From positions 1-64,000 of IMG/VR virus record IMGVR_UViG_3300050120_000213: a stretch of DNA of 64,000 nucleotides; one strand, written 5' to 3'. The stretch's first letter is position 1. Each line of letters opens with the position of its first letter. The DNA comes from a virus. Under the pieces are notes generated by a model that was not told the DNA's origin, did no database searches, and saw nothing but the letters and a program-made list of their open reading frames with translations. The position numbers were made by a program, and so were the translations under genes. Below, in pieces: positions 31,671 through 40,440 of the stretch.

Positions 31671-32669
31671 TTAATCGAACAACGCGGTAATTTGATCGTA
31701 CAAATACGCGGAGCAGGCTTCGTCTGCGTCCTTGACGGTATCGGGCAGACGCAAGACTTTGAGGGGGTGGGAGTGTTTGTCGTGAAACGCCCGATACTTA
31801 GTGATACTAGCTTCTCCCGTGGCGTCATTATCGGGAATGAGTATCGTGCCTTCGGCTTGCAAAAGCTTATTCAGCTTAACTAACGAGGGCTTGGCCGTCA
31901 GGTTCGCCACAACTTTGGGCCACATTTCCGCCACACGCATACAATCCATCTGCCCTTCTACCACCACGACCCAGCCGGGTAGCTGCAGAGCTTCTTCGTT
32001 GAACCAAACTAATGATGCGTTATTGATGCCATTCCATGTGTAATCATAGTGGCTCTTGCTAGTAATGGACCGGCCACGCATTCCGGCAAGGCGGCCATAA
32101 GCATCACGATATGGGAATACAACCATCCCTTTGCCGTGGTCGTATCTAAGATCAAAATTGTGTGCCGATTTAGGCGTATGCCCACGACAACTTTGCCCAA
32201 ACTCGTTGTGGTGTTCCCGGTCACTAAGTAAGTACTCGTTCGCCAAGAAGACATTGGTGGCCTTTACAAAAGAGGACAGATATTCTTCGGGCCAAGGCTT
32301 AAACGTCTTGGTGTCCACGTGTCCAAATTCTTGGTACTCGGGCAATTCCAGCATCACCAGTTCTTGACCGGCGAGGATCTCATGGGCTTGCTTGAAATTG
32401 TAGGCAGGGGCGTTGGGGGTTTGGCTGGCGTACAGTTCTAGGATCTGCAGTAGCTCGGCAGCGGTACCGCTACGGCAACTAAAACAATGAAAAAAGGGCT
32501 CGTCATGAACCCCTAATGCCAAGGCAAAAGACGGGTTAGCGTCCTTGTGGTTTTGATGCGTCCAAAACGCTAAAGGACAACTGCAGCGTAGCCACTTATT
32601 ATCAGCTTTTATATTTGAGCTTTTAACACCCAAGCACTCTAAAAATAATTTACTTTGTTCCGGAGTCAC
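31671..32669 (-). CDS. DNA primase (zinc finger + Toprim)
   Basis: 332 residues. N-terminal CHC2-type zinc finger (LRCSCPLAFWTH...FFHCFSCRSG), Toprim domain with VVVEGQMDCMRVAE and LIPDNDATGEAS. Makes RNA primers with the DnaB-type helicase. Starts at a GTG buried in the 3' end of an endonuclease gene, with no visible ribosome site. Confidence 0.88.
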   Translation of the reverse strand: MTPEQSKLFLECLGVKSSNIKADNKWLRCSCPLAFWTHQNHKDANPSFALALGVHDEPFFHCFSCRSGTAAELLQILELYASQTPNAPAYNFKQAHEILAGQELVMLELPEYQEFGHVDTKTFKPWPEEYLSSFVKATNVFLANEYLLSDREHHNEFGQSCRGHTPKSAHNFDLRYDHGKGMVVFPYRDAYGRLAGMRGRSITSKSHYDYTWNGINNASLVWFNEEALQLPGWVVVVEGQMDCMRVAEMWPKVVANLTAKPSLVKLNKLLQAEGTILIPDNDATGEASITKYRAFHDKHSHPLKVLRLPDTVKDADEACSAYLYDQITALFD

Positions 32670-33099
32670 GTATGAGCCTGTGTACGTAAGATTTTGAAAC
32701 GCCAGTTAAAGCAGCAATTTTTCTAGTTGTTAGACCTGTCTGACTAAGTTGTTTAATTTTATCTCTAAATGCATCAGCAATTGGGGTTGGCTGCACTCCG
32801 ACACGCTTATTTTCATTTTGTTCTTTAGGAGTGGCCCACCGGCAGTTACCCGGTTCGTAATTACCATCTTGGTTTGGGTAACGGTCTAATGACTTACCTT
32901 TAGGGCACTCGCCCATATCGGCATAGAAATTTTCAAATACCCACCACCGGTCACAAACTTTGACCCCTCTACCCCCGTAATGTACGTATTCTGGATCTTT
33001 CCTGTTATAACACCGTTGTTTCATTCTGGACCATCTACCATAAGTCTTAGACTGAATACCATCAGCGGTGCGTGTCATTCCATGGGTTCGATGTGCCAT
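32650..33099 (-). CDS. Homing-endonuclease-like protein (YGGRGI/RWAT family)
   Basis: 149 residues. GRWSRMKQRCYN, VHYGGRGVKVCDRW, LDRYPNQDGNYEPGNCRWAT, C-terminal HTH TTRKIAALTGVSKSYVHRL. Shorter than its paralogs (no Cys-rich N-terminus). Overlaps the primase start by 20 nt. Confidence 0.8.
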   Translation of the reverse strand: MAHRTHGMTRTADGIQSKTYGRWSRMKQRCYNRKDPEYVHYGGRGVKVCDRWWVFENFYADMGECPKGKSLDRYPNQDGNYEPGNCRWATPKEQNENKRVGVQPTPIADAFRDKIKQLSQTGLTTRKIAALTGVSKSYVHRLIRDSGTK

Positions 33100-33101
33100 G
33101 T

Positions 33102-33359
33102 CTACATCCAAGTCTCGACTATCACGGGGTCATCGTCGGGGTGGCGGGGGAAATAGCTTAGGTCTGGGTAGTTAAATGCCAGCAACACCCGCAAACCCCC
33201 CAGCGTCTCGGCTTTCAGAATCACTTCAGTGGGCGCTCCGTTATCAAACCGGCGTGCCACGTAATCTTCGGGGAAGTCGCTGGGGCACTTGTACACCACC
33301 CACAGGTGGAGAATACGCCGCTGGTATTCTGCCACCACCTGTTTAAGATTGTCTTTCAA
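33102..33359 (-). CDS. Conserved small phage protein
   Basis: 85 residues from a TTG start that overlaps the upstream stop (TTGA). DYVARRF and FPRHPDDDPVIVETW match a widespread phage family. Function unknown. Confidence 0.75.
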   Translation of the reverse strand: MKDNLKQVVAEYQRRILHLWVVYKCPSDFPEDYVARRFDNGAPTEVILKAETLGGLRVLLAFNYPDLSYFPRHPDDDPVIVETWM

Positions 33360-33688
33360 AAGTTGATATACTCCTGCGCCTTATCACCATTGGGACGCCT
33401 ACGGCCCGTGCTGGGGTGGCGGTGCCAGCCCTCGGGTTCGGTGTCGTCCTCGCCACTCCAGGCCATCAGCGCCCGCTTAGCCGTCGCGTAGTCACAGAAG
33501 CACCACCGGTCCCCATACCCACAGTTCGACAACTCGCTAAGGATCGCATAGGTAAAAGCGAACTTGTGAATACAGGCTTCTCCCCCACTAGGGAACTCGG
33601 TGTAATCGCTATAGCCCCAGTGTTCGCTGTACAACTCTTGCAGTTCCGGGTGGCGTAGCGTGCCTTCTACGGTAGCTTCTTCACTCAT
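33356..33688 (-). CDS. Conserved phage protein (GYGDRWCF / GWHRHPSTGRRRP)
   Basis: 110 residues with FAFTYAILSELSNCGYGDRWCF and EGWHRHPSTGRRRPNGD. Common in phages and mobile elements, function unknown. Coupled to the next gene. Confidence 0.78.
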   Translation of the reverse strand: MSEEATVEGTLRHPELQELYSEHWGYSDYTEFPSGGEACIHKFAFTYAILSELSNCGYGDRWCFCDYATAKRALMAWSGEDDTEPEGWHRHPSTGRRRPNGDKAQEYINF

Positions 33689-33712
33689 TTTGGCCTCGTG
33701 CGGTTAACGATA

Positions 33713-34585
33713 TCAATCTTCCGTCGAGACAGGATCGGTACCAAGTACGACGGCCTTCATCGTGCGGGCACCCGGCACCGTCGCCGTGAAGTGGCTCAGT
33801 TCATTTTCCGACAATAGCTTCTTCGCTTCGGTCAGCGTGATTGAAGCCACGACGTTAAATATTTCTTGGCCCACCGCCGCAATCAAACCGTTTTTATCGA
33901 CAATCTTAGTCGAATTGACTTGCGGAGAGAACTCCACATAGTTCTGGTGGGTGCCCCACAACTGCACCGATTTGTTCGAAGGGAAGTGGTCAGATTTTGC
34001 AATCAATTGCAATTTCTTCTTCAATTCCTCCTGGCGCTTGAGCAACGGTGTTACGTCCACCTTATTGAGTTCGCGCTGAATTTCCACGTACTCGTCTACC
34101 AACGTTAAAACCTCGCTGCTGGCTTCTTCGGTAGCAATCAGCGATTGTGGCTCTTGCTGCTGCGAGACCTGTGCAGGTGACAGTTCCTGCACTTGGCTGC
34201 CGCCCTGCTGAGCAGTTTGATGCAATTCGTCAATGACGGCGTGAGTAAACGTGTTGCCCTGGATCTTGACAGACACAATAGGCTTCTTTTTTACACCATC
34301 GGCATGGGTCACATGCATCACTGTACCGTCTACCCCATATAGAGTTTCAAACGAACTTGAAAGTGCCTGTATCGGCATCTTTGCGGTATCGCTAGGAATG
34401 GGAGCCACGGTTTGGTCTACTGCGACCTTAACTTTGGCTTCTACATCCTTTTTCATTTTTAGGAGATAGTCTGCATTTTGTTTTTCAAAAGCGGCATTTT
34501 CTGCAGGGGTAGAACTCGGTACCGGCTTATCAATCGTGGGTTCCACGACCTTCACCGGCTTACCTTTTACGAATGATAAAGCCAT
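33713..34585 (-). CDS. Hypothetical protein with coiled coil
   Basis: 290 residues from MALSFVKGK (GGAG 8 nt upstream). Disordered Pro-rich start, Q-rich middle, a coiled coil EYVEIQRELNKVDVTPLLKRQ, then a small alpha/beta end. Strong promoter P9. Contains site 15. No assignment. Confidence 0.65.
   Translation of the reverse strand: MALSFVKGKPVKVVEPTIDKPVPSSTPAENAAFEKQNADYLLKMKKDVEAKVKVAVDQTVAPIPSDTAKMPIQALSSSFETLYGVDGTVMHVTHADGVKKKPIVSVKIQGNTFTHAVIDELHQTAQQGGSQVQELSPAQVSQQQEPQSLIATEEASSEVLTLVDEYVEIQRELNKVDVTPLLKRQEELKKKLQLIAKSDHFPSNKSVQLWGTHQNYVEFSPQVNSTKIVDKNGLIAAVGQEIFNVVASITLTEAKKLLSENELSHFTATVPGARTMKAVVLGTDPVSTED
33997..34012. repeat. Palindromic site, copy 15 (CA centre)
   Basis: TTGCAATCAATTGCAA inside the 33713-34585 gene, read as LQLIAK. 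Confidence 0.9.
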
Positions 34586-34613
34586 TTTGCACACTCCTTG
34601 TGGTCCTGAATTG

Positions 34614-34641
34614 AGTATAGCACTAATATATGTACTGTCAA
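34614..34641 (-). promoter_or_regulatory. Sigma-70 promoter P9
   Basis: TTGACA (34636-34641), 16 nt, TATACT (34614-34619), TGC extension. A 10-bp direct repeat CTATAGCAAT (twice, 34648-34667) sits just upstream. Confidence 0.88.
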
Positions 34642-34661
34642 ATATATATTGCTATAGATTG

Positions 34662-35954
34662 CTATAGAAATTCCTCAGACAGCTTATCGACGGGCTGTTC
34701 TTCCCCGTCTATGGTGATCTGGTTGAAATTCATATTCAGGAAGTTCCACTCAATCTCGAACTCCCCTACCTCGCCGCCCCGGCCCTTCAAGACCCGTATC
34801 CGTTTGCGGTTCATTGTCTCGACGCCATCCTCTTGAAAGAGGCCCAGCACGATACTACTAATCTGACCAATCGCATCCGAGTAACCGATGTCATCTAGGG
34901 TGCCACCCGCTGGCTCGCCCTTGGCCTTCTTCTTCGACGCCTCACGGTTAAACTGCCAGCTACTGAATGTCCCTACCTGAAGATCTTCACTAAAGCGCTT
35001 CATCAGTTCGCAATTTTCCGCAGCGCGGGTAAATCGATCTAACCGAGTGTTCTTGTGCCGTGCCAGATACGCACCATCAATGATAATCGATGCACATTTC
35101 AACTGGTCAGCCAGGGTGTACATATCTTCCACATCAGCGGCCAAATTGCCATTCACGATGTAGAGTTTCGGTCCAGGGCTATCGCTAGGGGCCGCAACAC
35201 TAAACATGGAACTGGCGAACTTATCGTAGGTCTTACTTGCGTAGGCCCCTTGTTTCAATTGGGTCAGGTTGGTCCCGGCAATCATTGCTGCTGCGCGTTG
35301 GGCCATCGGCAAATGGCTCATCTCCATACTGACCACCAATACGCTTTGCTGACGCACCCGCCAATTATGCAACGCGGTATATAACGATAAAAAGCTCTTG
35401 CCCGCTTGTGGCCGCCCAATAAAACTTGCTACGTCCCCTGGCATCACCCCACCCATCTTGTCCATGTACGGCCAGCCAAACTCACTGACATTCTCCAGGG
35501 AATGGATATTGTGATACGCCTGTAACAGCATCGGGCCTGCTTCCGCGCCAAAGTCCATAATCTTGGTGCGATAATTCTGCAAGGTAATCCGATTAATTGT
35601 CCCCCGCAAGATATTAACAGCCGGTTCCCAGGCATTTTGATCGGCCTTTAGTACCTTGGTGGATTCAACATTCGCGTAGTTGATCTGGCTGTAAAAATAT
35701 GCGTTCTCCAAAATCTGCACATAGTAGCTAGCAGGTTCCGGGGTGGGTGCATCCATAACTTCAGGAAACATCTGGGAAAGCGTCTCAATCTGAGGCAAAT
35801 TATGGTGCTTTCGGACATGCTCATCCACCCACTGAAACACTGGGAGTTCGTTAGGTTTGAATAGTGCTGGTGTTAGCTTTGCTCTAAACCATTCTATTGA
35901 TTGCTGTTGTTCGCATAGGCGACGGATCGCCTTAAGGCCGCTGTTATACGACAT
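34662..35954 (-). CDS. DnaB-type replicative helicase
   Basis: 430 residues from MSYNSGLKAIR. GRPQAGKS (180-187, Walker A), SVLVVSMEM (Walker A-following strand), CASIIIDGAYL, a DIGYSDAIGQISS motif and VLKGRGGEVG. Unwinds the fork and pairs with the primase and the genes just upstream. Confidence 0.9.
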   Translation of the reverse strand: MSYNSGLKAIRRLCEQQQSIEWFRAKLTPALFKPNELPVFQWVDEHVRKHHNLPQIETLSQMFPEVMDAPTPEPASYYVQILENAYFYSQINYANVESTKVLKADQNAWEPAVNILRGTINRITLQNYRTKIMDFGAEAGPMLLQAYHNIHSLENVSEFGWPYMDKMGGVMPGDVASFIGRPQAGKSFLSLYTALHNWRVRQQSVLVVSMEMSHLPMAQRAAAMIAGTNLTQLKQGAYASKTYDKFASSMFSVAAPSDSPGPKLYIVNGNLAADVEDMYTLADQLKCASIIIDGAYLARHKNTRLDRFTRAAENCELMKRFSEDLQVGTFSSWQFNREASKKKAKGEPAGGTLDDIGYSDAIGQISSIVLGLFQEDGVETMNRKRIRVLKGRGGEVGEFEIEWNFLNMNFNQITIDGEEQPVDKLSEEFL

Positions 35955-35974
35955 GTTCTTATTGCCCCGGTTTT

Positions 35975-36526
35975 TCAGGCTATGGTCTGAAAATGTTCTT
36001 TTATGTGTTCCGCAAACACTGGCCCATATGCAAGCTTCAGCCCCTCCAGGGACTCCACACACACCACCGTGGGCTTGTTAGCGGTTAACCGATTTAATAA
36101 AACGTCATATACCGACTGCACTTGCCATGCGGTCAGTTGTTTACCAAAGCTATTCAGATACAAGTTAGGTACCACTAATACGGTCGGCTCCATGGCTTCG
36201 ACAGGGTGACTGACTATGGTATTCAACGAGATCACCCGGGCATCAATAAAATTGCGAACCAATGTCCCGGCAATCGCCATGCACCGGGTTTCTGCGTGAT
36301 CAGCCCCGACGAGCGCCAGCCCGCCCAAGCCGTCTTTACGGCTGACATTAAAACTACGGACCCACTCAATTTCGCCGTCTTGGCAAAAACTTTTCATAGA
36401 ATGACGGATGAACGAAGCGGGGACATTGGCGATCTCGCAGACGCGTTCCATATCTGCAATGATTCGCCCATGCACCACTGGGTCTAACACCACCACCGGT
36501 GCGGTCGCTTTCACGGTCGCATTCAC
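35975..36526 (-). CDS. Probable helicase-loading or replication accessory protein
   Basis: 183 residues from GTG. Alpha/beta pattern with TVLVVPNLYLNSFGKQLTAWQ and PTVVCVES, resembling the core of a DnaC-like protein, but no Walker A motif. Assigned mainly from position between initiator and helicase. Confidence 0.5.
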   Translation of the reverse strand: MNATVKATAPVVVLDPVVHGRIIADMERVCEIANVPASFIRHSMKSFCQDGEIEWVRSFNVSRKDGLGGLALVGADHAETRCMAIAGTLVRNFIDARVISLNTIVSHPVEAMEPTVLVVPNLYLNSFGKQLTAWQVQSVYDVLLNRLTANKPTVVCVESLEGLKLAYGPVFAEHIKEHFQTIA

Positions 36527-36529
36527 GAT

Positions 36530-37627
36530 TTATCCTTTTGACTTCACTAAAGCCATCATCTGCTCAAGGGCCGTCTGTTGTTGGGCTTCAGAAGCCAGAT
36601 CAGGCGGGTGGGCAACAAGCTCCTTAATAGGATTATTAGAAGCTTGTGGCACTGTACCTGATTTAATCGGTTTCAGCGAGGTAGGTATGTTCGGTGGCGC
36701 ACCATGTTTCTCTTTCTGCTCTGCAATCAATTGCAAAAGGATAGGGTAGTGGTTCCTGAAAAATTTCAAGGTGGGTTGGGTAGGGGGCTCCGCTACAGAC
36801 TTTCTAATCTTGCACTCCCAGATAAACGTGCCCCAATCAGACAGGGCAAACAGCATACACTCTCGCGTTTTTTCTTCACCAATGTCCGCTTGAATATCTT
36901 TCAGCCAGCGCTGCTCTAATCTACTCATGGAGAGCTGCCTTACCCCAGTGAGTGCAGACATCTCATTCAACCAAGTAAATTGTAGAGGCTTACCCTGTTT
37001 TTTCTTCTCTGTAAGTCGCTTTAACACTTCTACGAGGTTTGTCATAGCTACATCAGAGGGTGTTGCCTCTGCCTCATTTTCATTCTGCCCTGAAAGCATT
37101 ACCAGGGGTGGGGGGGTTTGTATTTCTGTGGCTGGTTTTTCAGCCACCAAAGAATCTTCTTTTAAATCTTTTCTTTTAATTAGGCATGTGGTCGTTATGC
37201 CCGAATCCATCTGGGCGTTATGCCCGGTTGCAGCCGTACCAAGGGCGGCCATGAGTTCTTCTTTGATATCCTTTTCAATGATGCGTTCGATCACTGCTAG
37301 TACATCTATCCGAAGATGGGTCACCGGCTTACCCCGACTATTTTGATAAATAGCTTTGTGCAATAGCCCTTCGTCAGCGAGGCGTTTCATCGCGGTGCGA
37401 AGACTGCGCTCGGAGAGTCCGGTTTCCTCACACCACTCTTGGCGTGAACGCCCTACCCATTGTTGCCCATCGCGTTCAATCCATGCCCGCGTCTTACCGG
37501 CTTTAGATTGGGTGCCGTAATAGAGCAGTTGGGAAGCCAGCCGCCCTCCTTGCAGCCCAAACAGGGTATTGAGTTCGGAAAGAACGTAGCCGCCCCGGCG
37601 CTTACTTATTTCTGTCCAAGGGGTCAT
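36530..37627 (-). CDS. Winged-helix replication initiator-like protein
   Basis: 365 residues. SRQEWCEETGLSERSLRTAMKRLADEGLL is a winged helix like phage O/DnaD-type initiators; the rest is a linker and a C-terminal helical region. Start overlaps the nuclease-like gene stop (ATGA). An origin may lie nearby; none was recognised. Contains site 16. Confidence 0.75.
   Translation of the reverse strand: MTPWTEISKRRGGYVLSELNTLFGLQGGRLASQLLYYGTQSKAGKTRAWIERDGQQWVGRSRQEWCEETGLSERSLRTAMKRLADEGLLHKAIYQNSRGKPVTHLRIDVLAVIERIIEKDIKEELMAALGTAATGHNAQMDSGITTTCLIKRKDLKEDSLVAEKPATEIQTPPPLVMLSGQNENEAEATPSDVAMTNLVEVLKRLTEKKKQGKPLQFTWLNEMSALTGVRQLSMSRLEQRWLKDIQADIGEEKTRECMLFALSDWGTFIWECKIRKSVAEPPTQPTLKFFRNHYPILLQLIAEQKEKHGAPPNIPTSLKPIKSGTVPQASNNPIKELVAHPPDLASEAQQQTALEQMMALVKSKG
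36722..36735. repeat. Palindromic site, copy 16 (CA centre)
   Basis: TGCAATCAATTGCA inside the initiator gene, read as LQLIAE. Confidence 0.9.
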
Positions 37628-38247
37628 TCTGCTTCCTCGTCAGCCATCTCGGCGTAGAGTTCTTCTATCAGGGTATTTTTTGGCACCTCTCCAAATTCGA
37701 ACCTAGCTTCGGTCGCATCTTTGATAGCTGCGCTTATCCACTCTTTATCAAATTCCGTAAGCCCACCATCTAGTAAAGCCATAGCGTCCCCCATAATATG
37801 GGCTACTAATTCCTCAAACATTGACCCATTCTTGCCCTCAACTGCCCCAAATTCTGGGTGCACCATATAAACGGTATGCTTGCCGGGAGTGCCACATAGA
37901 AAGTAAGCGTGTGGGAATTTGCCTAGTGCTGCGATGGCTTGTAATTTTTTTATTTCTTCATCGGATGGGGGGGCAGGCTTTATTTCTACAAATAAAAAAT
38001 CCCAACACCCTAAAGGAATCTGTGCCTTGTACACCCAACCAACACTCCAAGTCTCTGTGTACTCCGGTGGATACCTATTTGATATTTTAAAGTCAGGCAG
38101 ATAGCAACTACTATCAGATAGTTTGTATCCTTCGTCTTCGTACACCCATTTGATGTCGCCTAGCGACTCAAAAAACACAGCCCAACGGGCTTCGAGCCGT
38201 GAGCGGAAACGGTAACCTTTATATTTAGTTTCTATGGCTGTGACCAC
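37624..38247 (-). CDS. PD-(D/E)XK-like phage nuclease family protein
   Basis: 207 residues from GTG at 38247 (AGGAG 7 nt upstream). KYKGYRFRSRLEARWAVFFESLGDIKWVYEDEGY and YLPDFKI with FLFVEIKP fit the E...D...ExK layout of a widespread phage nuclease-like family. Lies just below structured RNA B, which may gate its expression. Confidence 0.72.
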   Translation of the reverse strand: MVTAIETKYKGYRFRSRLEARWAVFFESLGDIKWVYEDEGYKLSDSSCYLPDFKISNRYPPEYTETWSVGWVYKAQIPLGCWDFLFVEIKPAPPSDEEIKKLQAIAALGKFPHAYFLCGTPGKHTVYMVHPEFGAVEGKNGSMFEELVAHIMGDAMALLDGGLTEFDKEWISAAIKDATEARFEFGEVPKNTLIEELYAEMADEEAE

Positions 38248-38263
38248 AACAAGACTCCTAACG

Positions 38264-38393
38264 AAAAAAGTCCCACCTGCTCGCTCCCTCTCATTGTTTA
38301 GAGAGGGTTGGCCGACACGGACCAAAGAACCGTGCAGCGAGCATGTGGGACTTCCTTTGGGTTTTCCTAACGGCCAAGCTAGGCTGTACTGAG
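38264..38393 (-). ncRNA. Structured RNA B with terminator-like end
   Basis: From promoter P10 the minus-strand RNA forms AAGTCCCAC/GTGGGACTT (38345-38353/38268-38276) plus TGCTCGCT/AGCGAGCA (38336-38343/38278-38285). This encloses hairpins CACGG/CCGTG (38316-38334) and CCCTCTC/GAGAGGG (38286-38307), and is followed by U6. It can act as an independent ~130-nt RNA or as an attenuator of the 37624-38247 gene. Confidence 0.65.
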
Positions 38394-38399
38394 GTTTCC

Positions 38400-38427
38400 A
38401 GTATAGCACACCCGTTAAGGAATGCAA
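38400..38427 (-). promoter_or_regulatory. Sigma-70 promoter P10
   Basis: TTGCAT (38422-38427), 16 nt, TATACT (38400-38405), TGC extension. Confidence 0.8.
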
Positions 38428-38436
38428 TAGGGTTGT

Positions 38437-38964
38437 TTAGGCTGCAACAGCCCCGGCAGTGAAGTTCGGCAGTGCTACAGGCGGCGTAAACGGCAGTTGC
38501 GGGCGCTTGCCGCCCCGAGTCGGGTGTAGCGCACTGGCGACCTTAGCGCGCAGCGCACGCGGCATTTCGAAGGCGGACTGTACACCTTCAGCGGGGCATA
38601 CCGTGACGTTGCGGGTTTGCTCCAGCGCGGCCAGCAATTTTTCCACGCCCTTACGGGAGGTGTAATAGCGCTGGTACCCCGCCGATTCCTTGTGGCGCGA
38701 AAGGAAGTCCCTGGCGTCGTACTTGTCTTCCAGACCGGCCTTGGTAAAACCCCAGTCTTCGAACTTGCCGTACATCTTGACCTTGTAACTATCCTGGCCG
38801 AACTTGCCGATCACGATGGCTTGGTAGTCATCAGCGCTGGTTTTCGTGGCCGCGATCAGGTAGAACAATTCGTGTGATAGCCCGTCGATAAATACCGGGT
38901 GAGTTGACAGCCCCGCCGCCCATGCGCCCTGTTTTTCGAACAAGGGCTTTTTTGCTTTTGCCAT
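38437..38964 (-). CDS. Hypothetical phage protein
   Basis: 175 residues. Lys-rich start, KVKMYGKFEDWGF, a basic C-terminal part with PRALRAKVASALHP and a Pro-rich tail. Possibly nucleic-acid binding; unassigned. Preceded by hairpins (ACTGCCCT/AGGGCAGT around 39010-39030). Confidence 0.65.
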   Translation of the reverse strand: MAKAKKPLFEKQGAWAAGLSTHPVFIDGLSHELFYLIAATKTSADDYQAIVIGKFGQDSYKVKMYGKFEDWGFTKAGLEDKYDARDFLSRHKESAGYQRYYTSRKGVEKLLAALEQTRNVTVCPAEGVQSAFEMPRALRAKVASALHPTRGGKRPQLPFTPPVALPNFTAGAVAA

Positions 38965-39039
38965 GTCGTTCTCTCTTGTTAGGTAATGACGGAAAGCCCG
39001 TCCTACTGCCCTCTACAAGAAAGGGCAGTGAGCCGAGTC

Positions 39040-39225
39040 CTACCGGAAGTGCTTCTCGTAAATCTGGTCAAGTACGTCTAGTTGCTTATCGGTCAAGTCA
39101 CCGATCTTTTCAGCCAGCGCCGCCCGCTCTACCGATTCCATGAACTGCTTTTCCCAGTTCGTCAGATCGTGGGGCGTGAGCGACCGGCACTTTTCGACTT
39201 TTTTGTTGGTCGATAGCAACTCCAT
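39040..39225 (-). CDS. Small hypothetical protein
   Basis: 61 residues, helical, acidic (LTDKQLDVLDQIYEKHF). Starts 1 nt after the preceding stop. Unknown. Confidence 0.6.
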   Translation of the reverse strand: MELLSTNKKVEKCRSLTPHDLTNWEKQFMESVERAALAEKIGDLTDKQLDVLDQIYEKHFR

Positions 39226-39226
39226 T

Positions 39227-39808
39227 TCAGGCCCCTTCCTCGTCGTCGGATTCGCTGGGCGGCGTGGGGTTCTGGCCGTACTTGGAGTAGTCGATCTGCG
39301 TTTCTTTGGCGGCGTACTCGCCCAGGGGTTTCAACGCCAGCGGGTAGTACTTGGCGTCTGCAGTGGCCGTGTTACCAAAGAACTGGTTGAATATGTCCGA
39401 CGAGTTATTGAAGGTCGGCACAATTGCGGCGGCCTCCAGCGTTTCATCGAGCCACTTTTGCAAGACCGGGAGTTGAGTCTCCAAATAGGCCGACAGTTCG
39501 AAGCTGGACAAATTTTCACCCAGCACAACCATGATTTTGTTCAAACGGTGGCCGGGATGTATCGGCAACTTGCCGGTGGGCTTTTCGTTGAAGGCCACCA
39601 GGAAACTACCGCCGTGCCGTGATTTGAACGGGCTACCTTCCGGGGGATCATTCAAGCAGGCCAGCGCCAAAATCAACGACACTTTATTTTCCTTGCCGCT
39701 GATTTCAACGTTCAGGCCATAAATCGTTTCGCCCTGTACGCCGACCACGCTATAGATGCGGCTTTCGCCTCGGAACATGTACGGAATTGCGTTTTGTGCA
39801 TCAGACAT
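39227..39808 (-). CDS. Hypothetical phage protein
   Basis: 193 residues from MSDAQNAIPYMF (GGAG 8 nt upstream). Beta-rich N-terminal half (YSVVGVQGETIYGLNVEISG), acidic C-terminal tail (SESDDEEGA) like ssDNA-binding or replication accessory proteins. Strong promoter P11. Unassigned. Confidence 0.65.
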   Translation of the reverse strand: MSDAQNAIPYMFRGESRIYSVVGVQGETIYGLNVEISGKENKVSLILALACLNDPPEGSPFKSRHGGSFLVAFNEKPTGKLPIHPGHRLNKIMVVLGENLSSFELSAYLETQLPVLQKWLDETLEAAAIVPTFNNSSDIFNQFFGNTATADAKYYPLALKPLGEYAAKETQIDYSKYGQNPTPPSESDDEEGA

Positions 39809-39847
39809 TTTAAACACTCCATTGAGTAAAAAGATGTTTCAGGGGTA

Positions 39848-39875
39848 AGAATAGCACTTATTGCTAGTTTGTCAA
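39848..39875 (-). promoter_or_regulatory. Sigma-70 promoter P11
   Basis: TTGACA (39870-39875), 16 nt, TATTCT (39848-39853), TGC extension. Palindromic site 17 lies 8 nt upstream of the -35, as at P7. Confidence 0.88.
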
Positions 39876-39883
39876 AGATATTT

Positions 39884-39899
39884 TTGCAATCAATTGCAA
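39884..39899. repeat. Palindromic site, copy 17 (CA centre)
   Basis: TTGCAATCAATTGCAA between genes, adjacent to promoter P11. Confidence 0.9.
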
Positions 39900-39936
39900 T
39901 TTCTTCTTCAAGGGGCTAGGGGCCAATCCTCTGGTT

Positions 39937-40440
39937 TTATTTTAACCACCCCCAGTTCTTTTTTAGGTGTATGCCAAGTACAGTACTACGTGTCACACCG
40001 TATATTTCTGCAATTTTTGACTGTGGCATTTTTGTAAGTAGTAGCTTACGGATTTCTACCACATCTTTAGGAGAAAGTTTTGCCATACCATGCCTAGCGC
40101 CCCTACGTATTCTGCCATTTCTAATGGCGTCATCTAAGTTATCTTTCCTGCCACCATACCGTAAATTACCAGGGGTGTTATTAGTGGGGGTGTCATCCCA
40201 ATGCAGAACCATTCTGCCATTCCTAGGGCCAATAAAAGCCTCCGCCACCAAAACCGAAACAAGCTTATGCCTACGCTTATTATGTTTGTACAAACTTACT
40301 TGTGGGCGTCCCCCATCTTTTATACTCGTGGCTATTATTCCTCCTGGGGTACAGGGGCGTGGAAGTGAACGAACTCGACCCTGGTTAGACACCTCATATA
40401 GCCCTTCATAACCCTCTATAGGCAACCAATTTTCAATCAT
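39937..40440 (-). CDS. NUMOD4-HNH homing endonuclease
   Basis: 167 residues. WLPIEGYEGLYEVSNQGRVRS, LVAEAFIGP...VLHWDDTPTNNTPGNLRYGG, HTH SKIAEIYGVTRSTVLGIHLKKNW. ATGA overlap with the upstream gene. Ends in TGG GGG TGG codons, but no gene start follows closely, unlike its relatives. Confidence 0.92.
   Translation of the reverse strand: MIENWLPIEGYEGLYEVSNQGRVRSLPRPCTPGGIIATSIKDGGRPQVSLYKHNKRRHKLVSVLVAEAFIGPRNGRMVLHWDDTPTNNTPGNLRYGGRKDNLDDAIRNGRIRRGARHGMAKLSPKDVVEIRKLLLTKMPQSKIAEIYGVTRSTVLGIHLKKNWGWLK

Noticed and set aside
34648-34667. Tandem CTATAGCAAT repeat as an origin iteron
   Set aside because: Only two copies, next to a promoter; too little for an origin.
35975-36526. DnaC-type ATPase
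   Set aside because: No Walker A motif is present, so only a loader/accessory role by position is kept.
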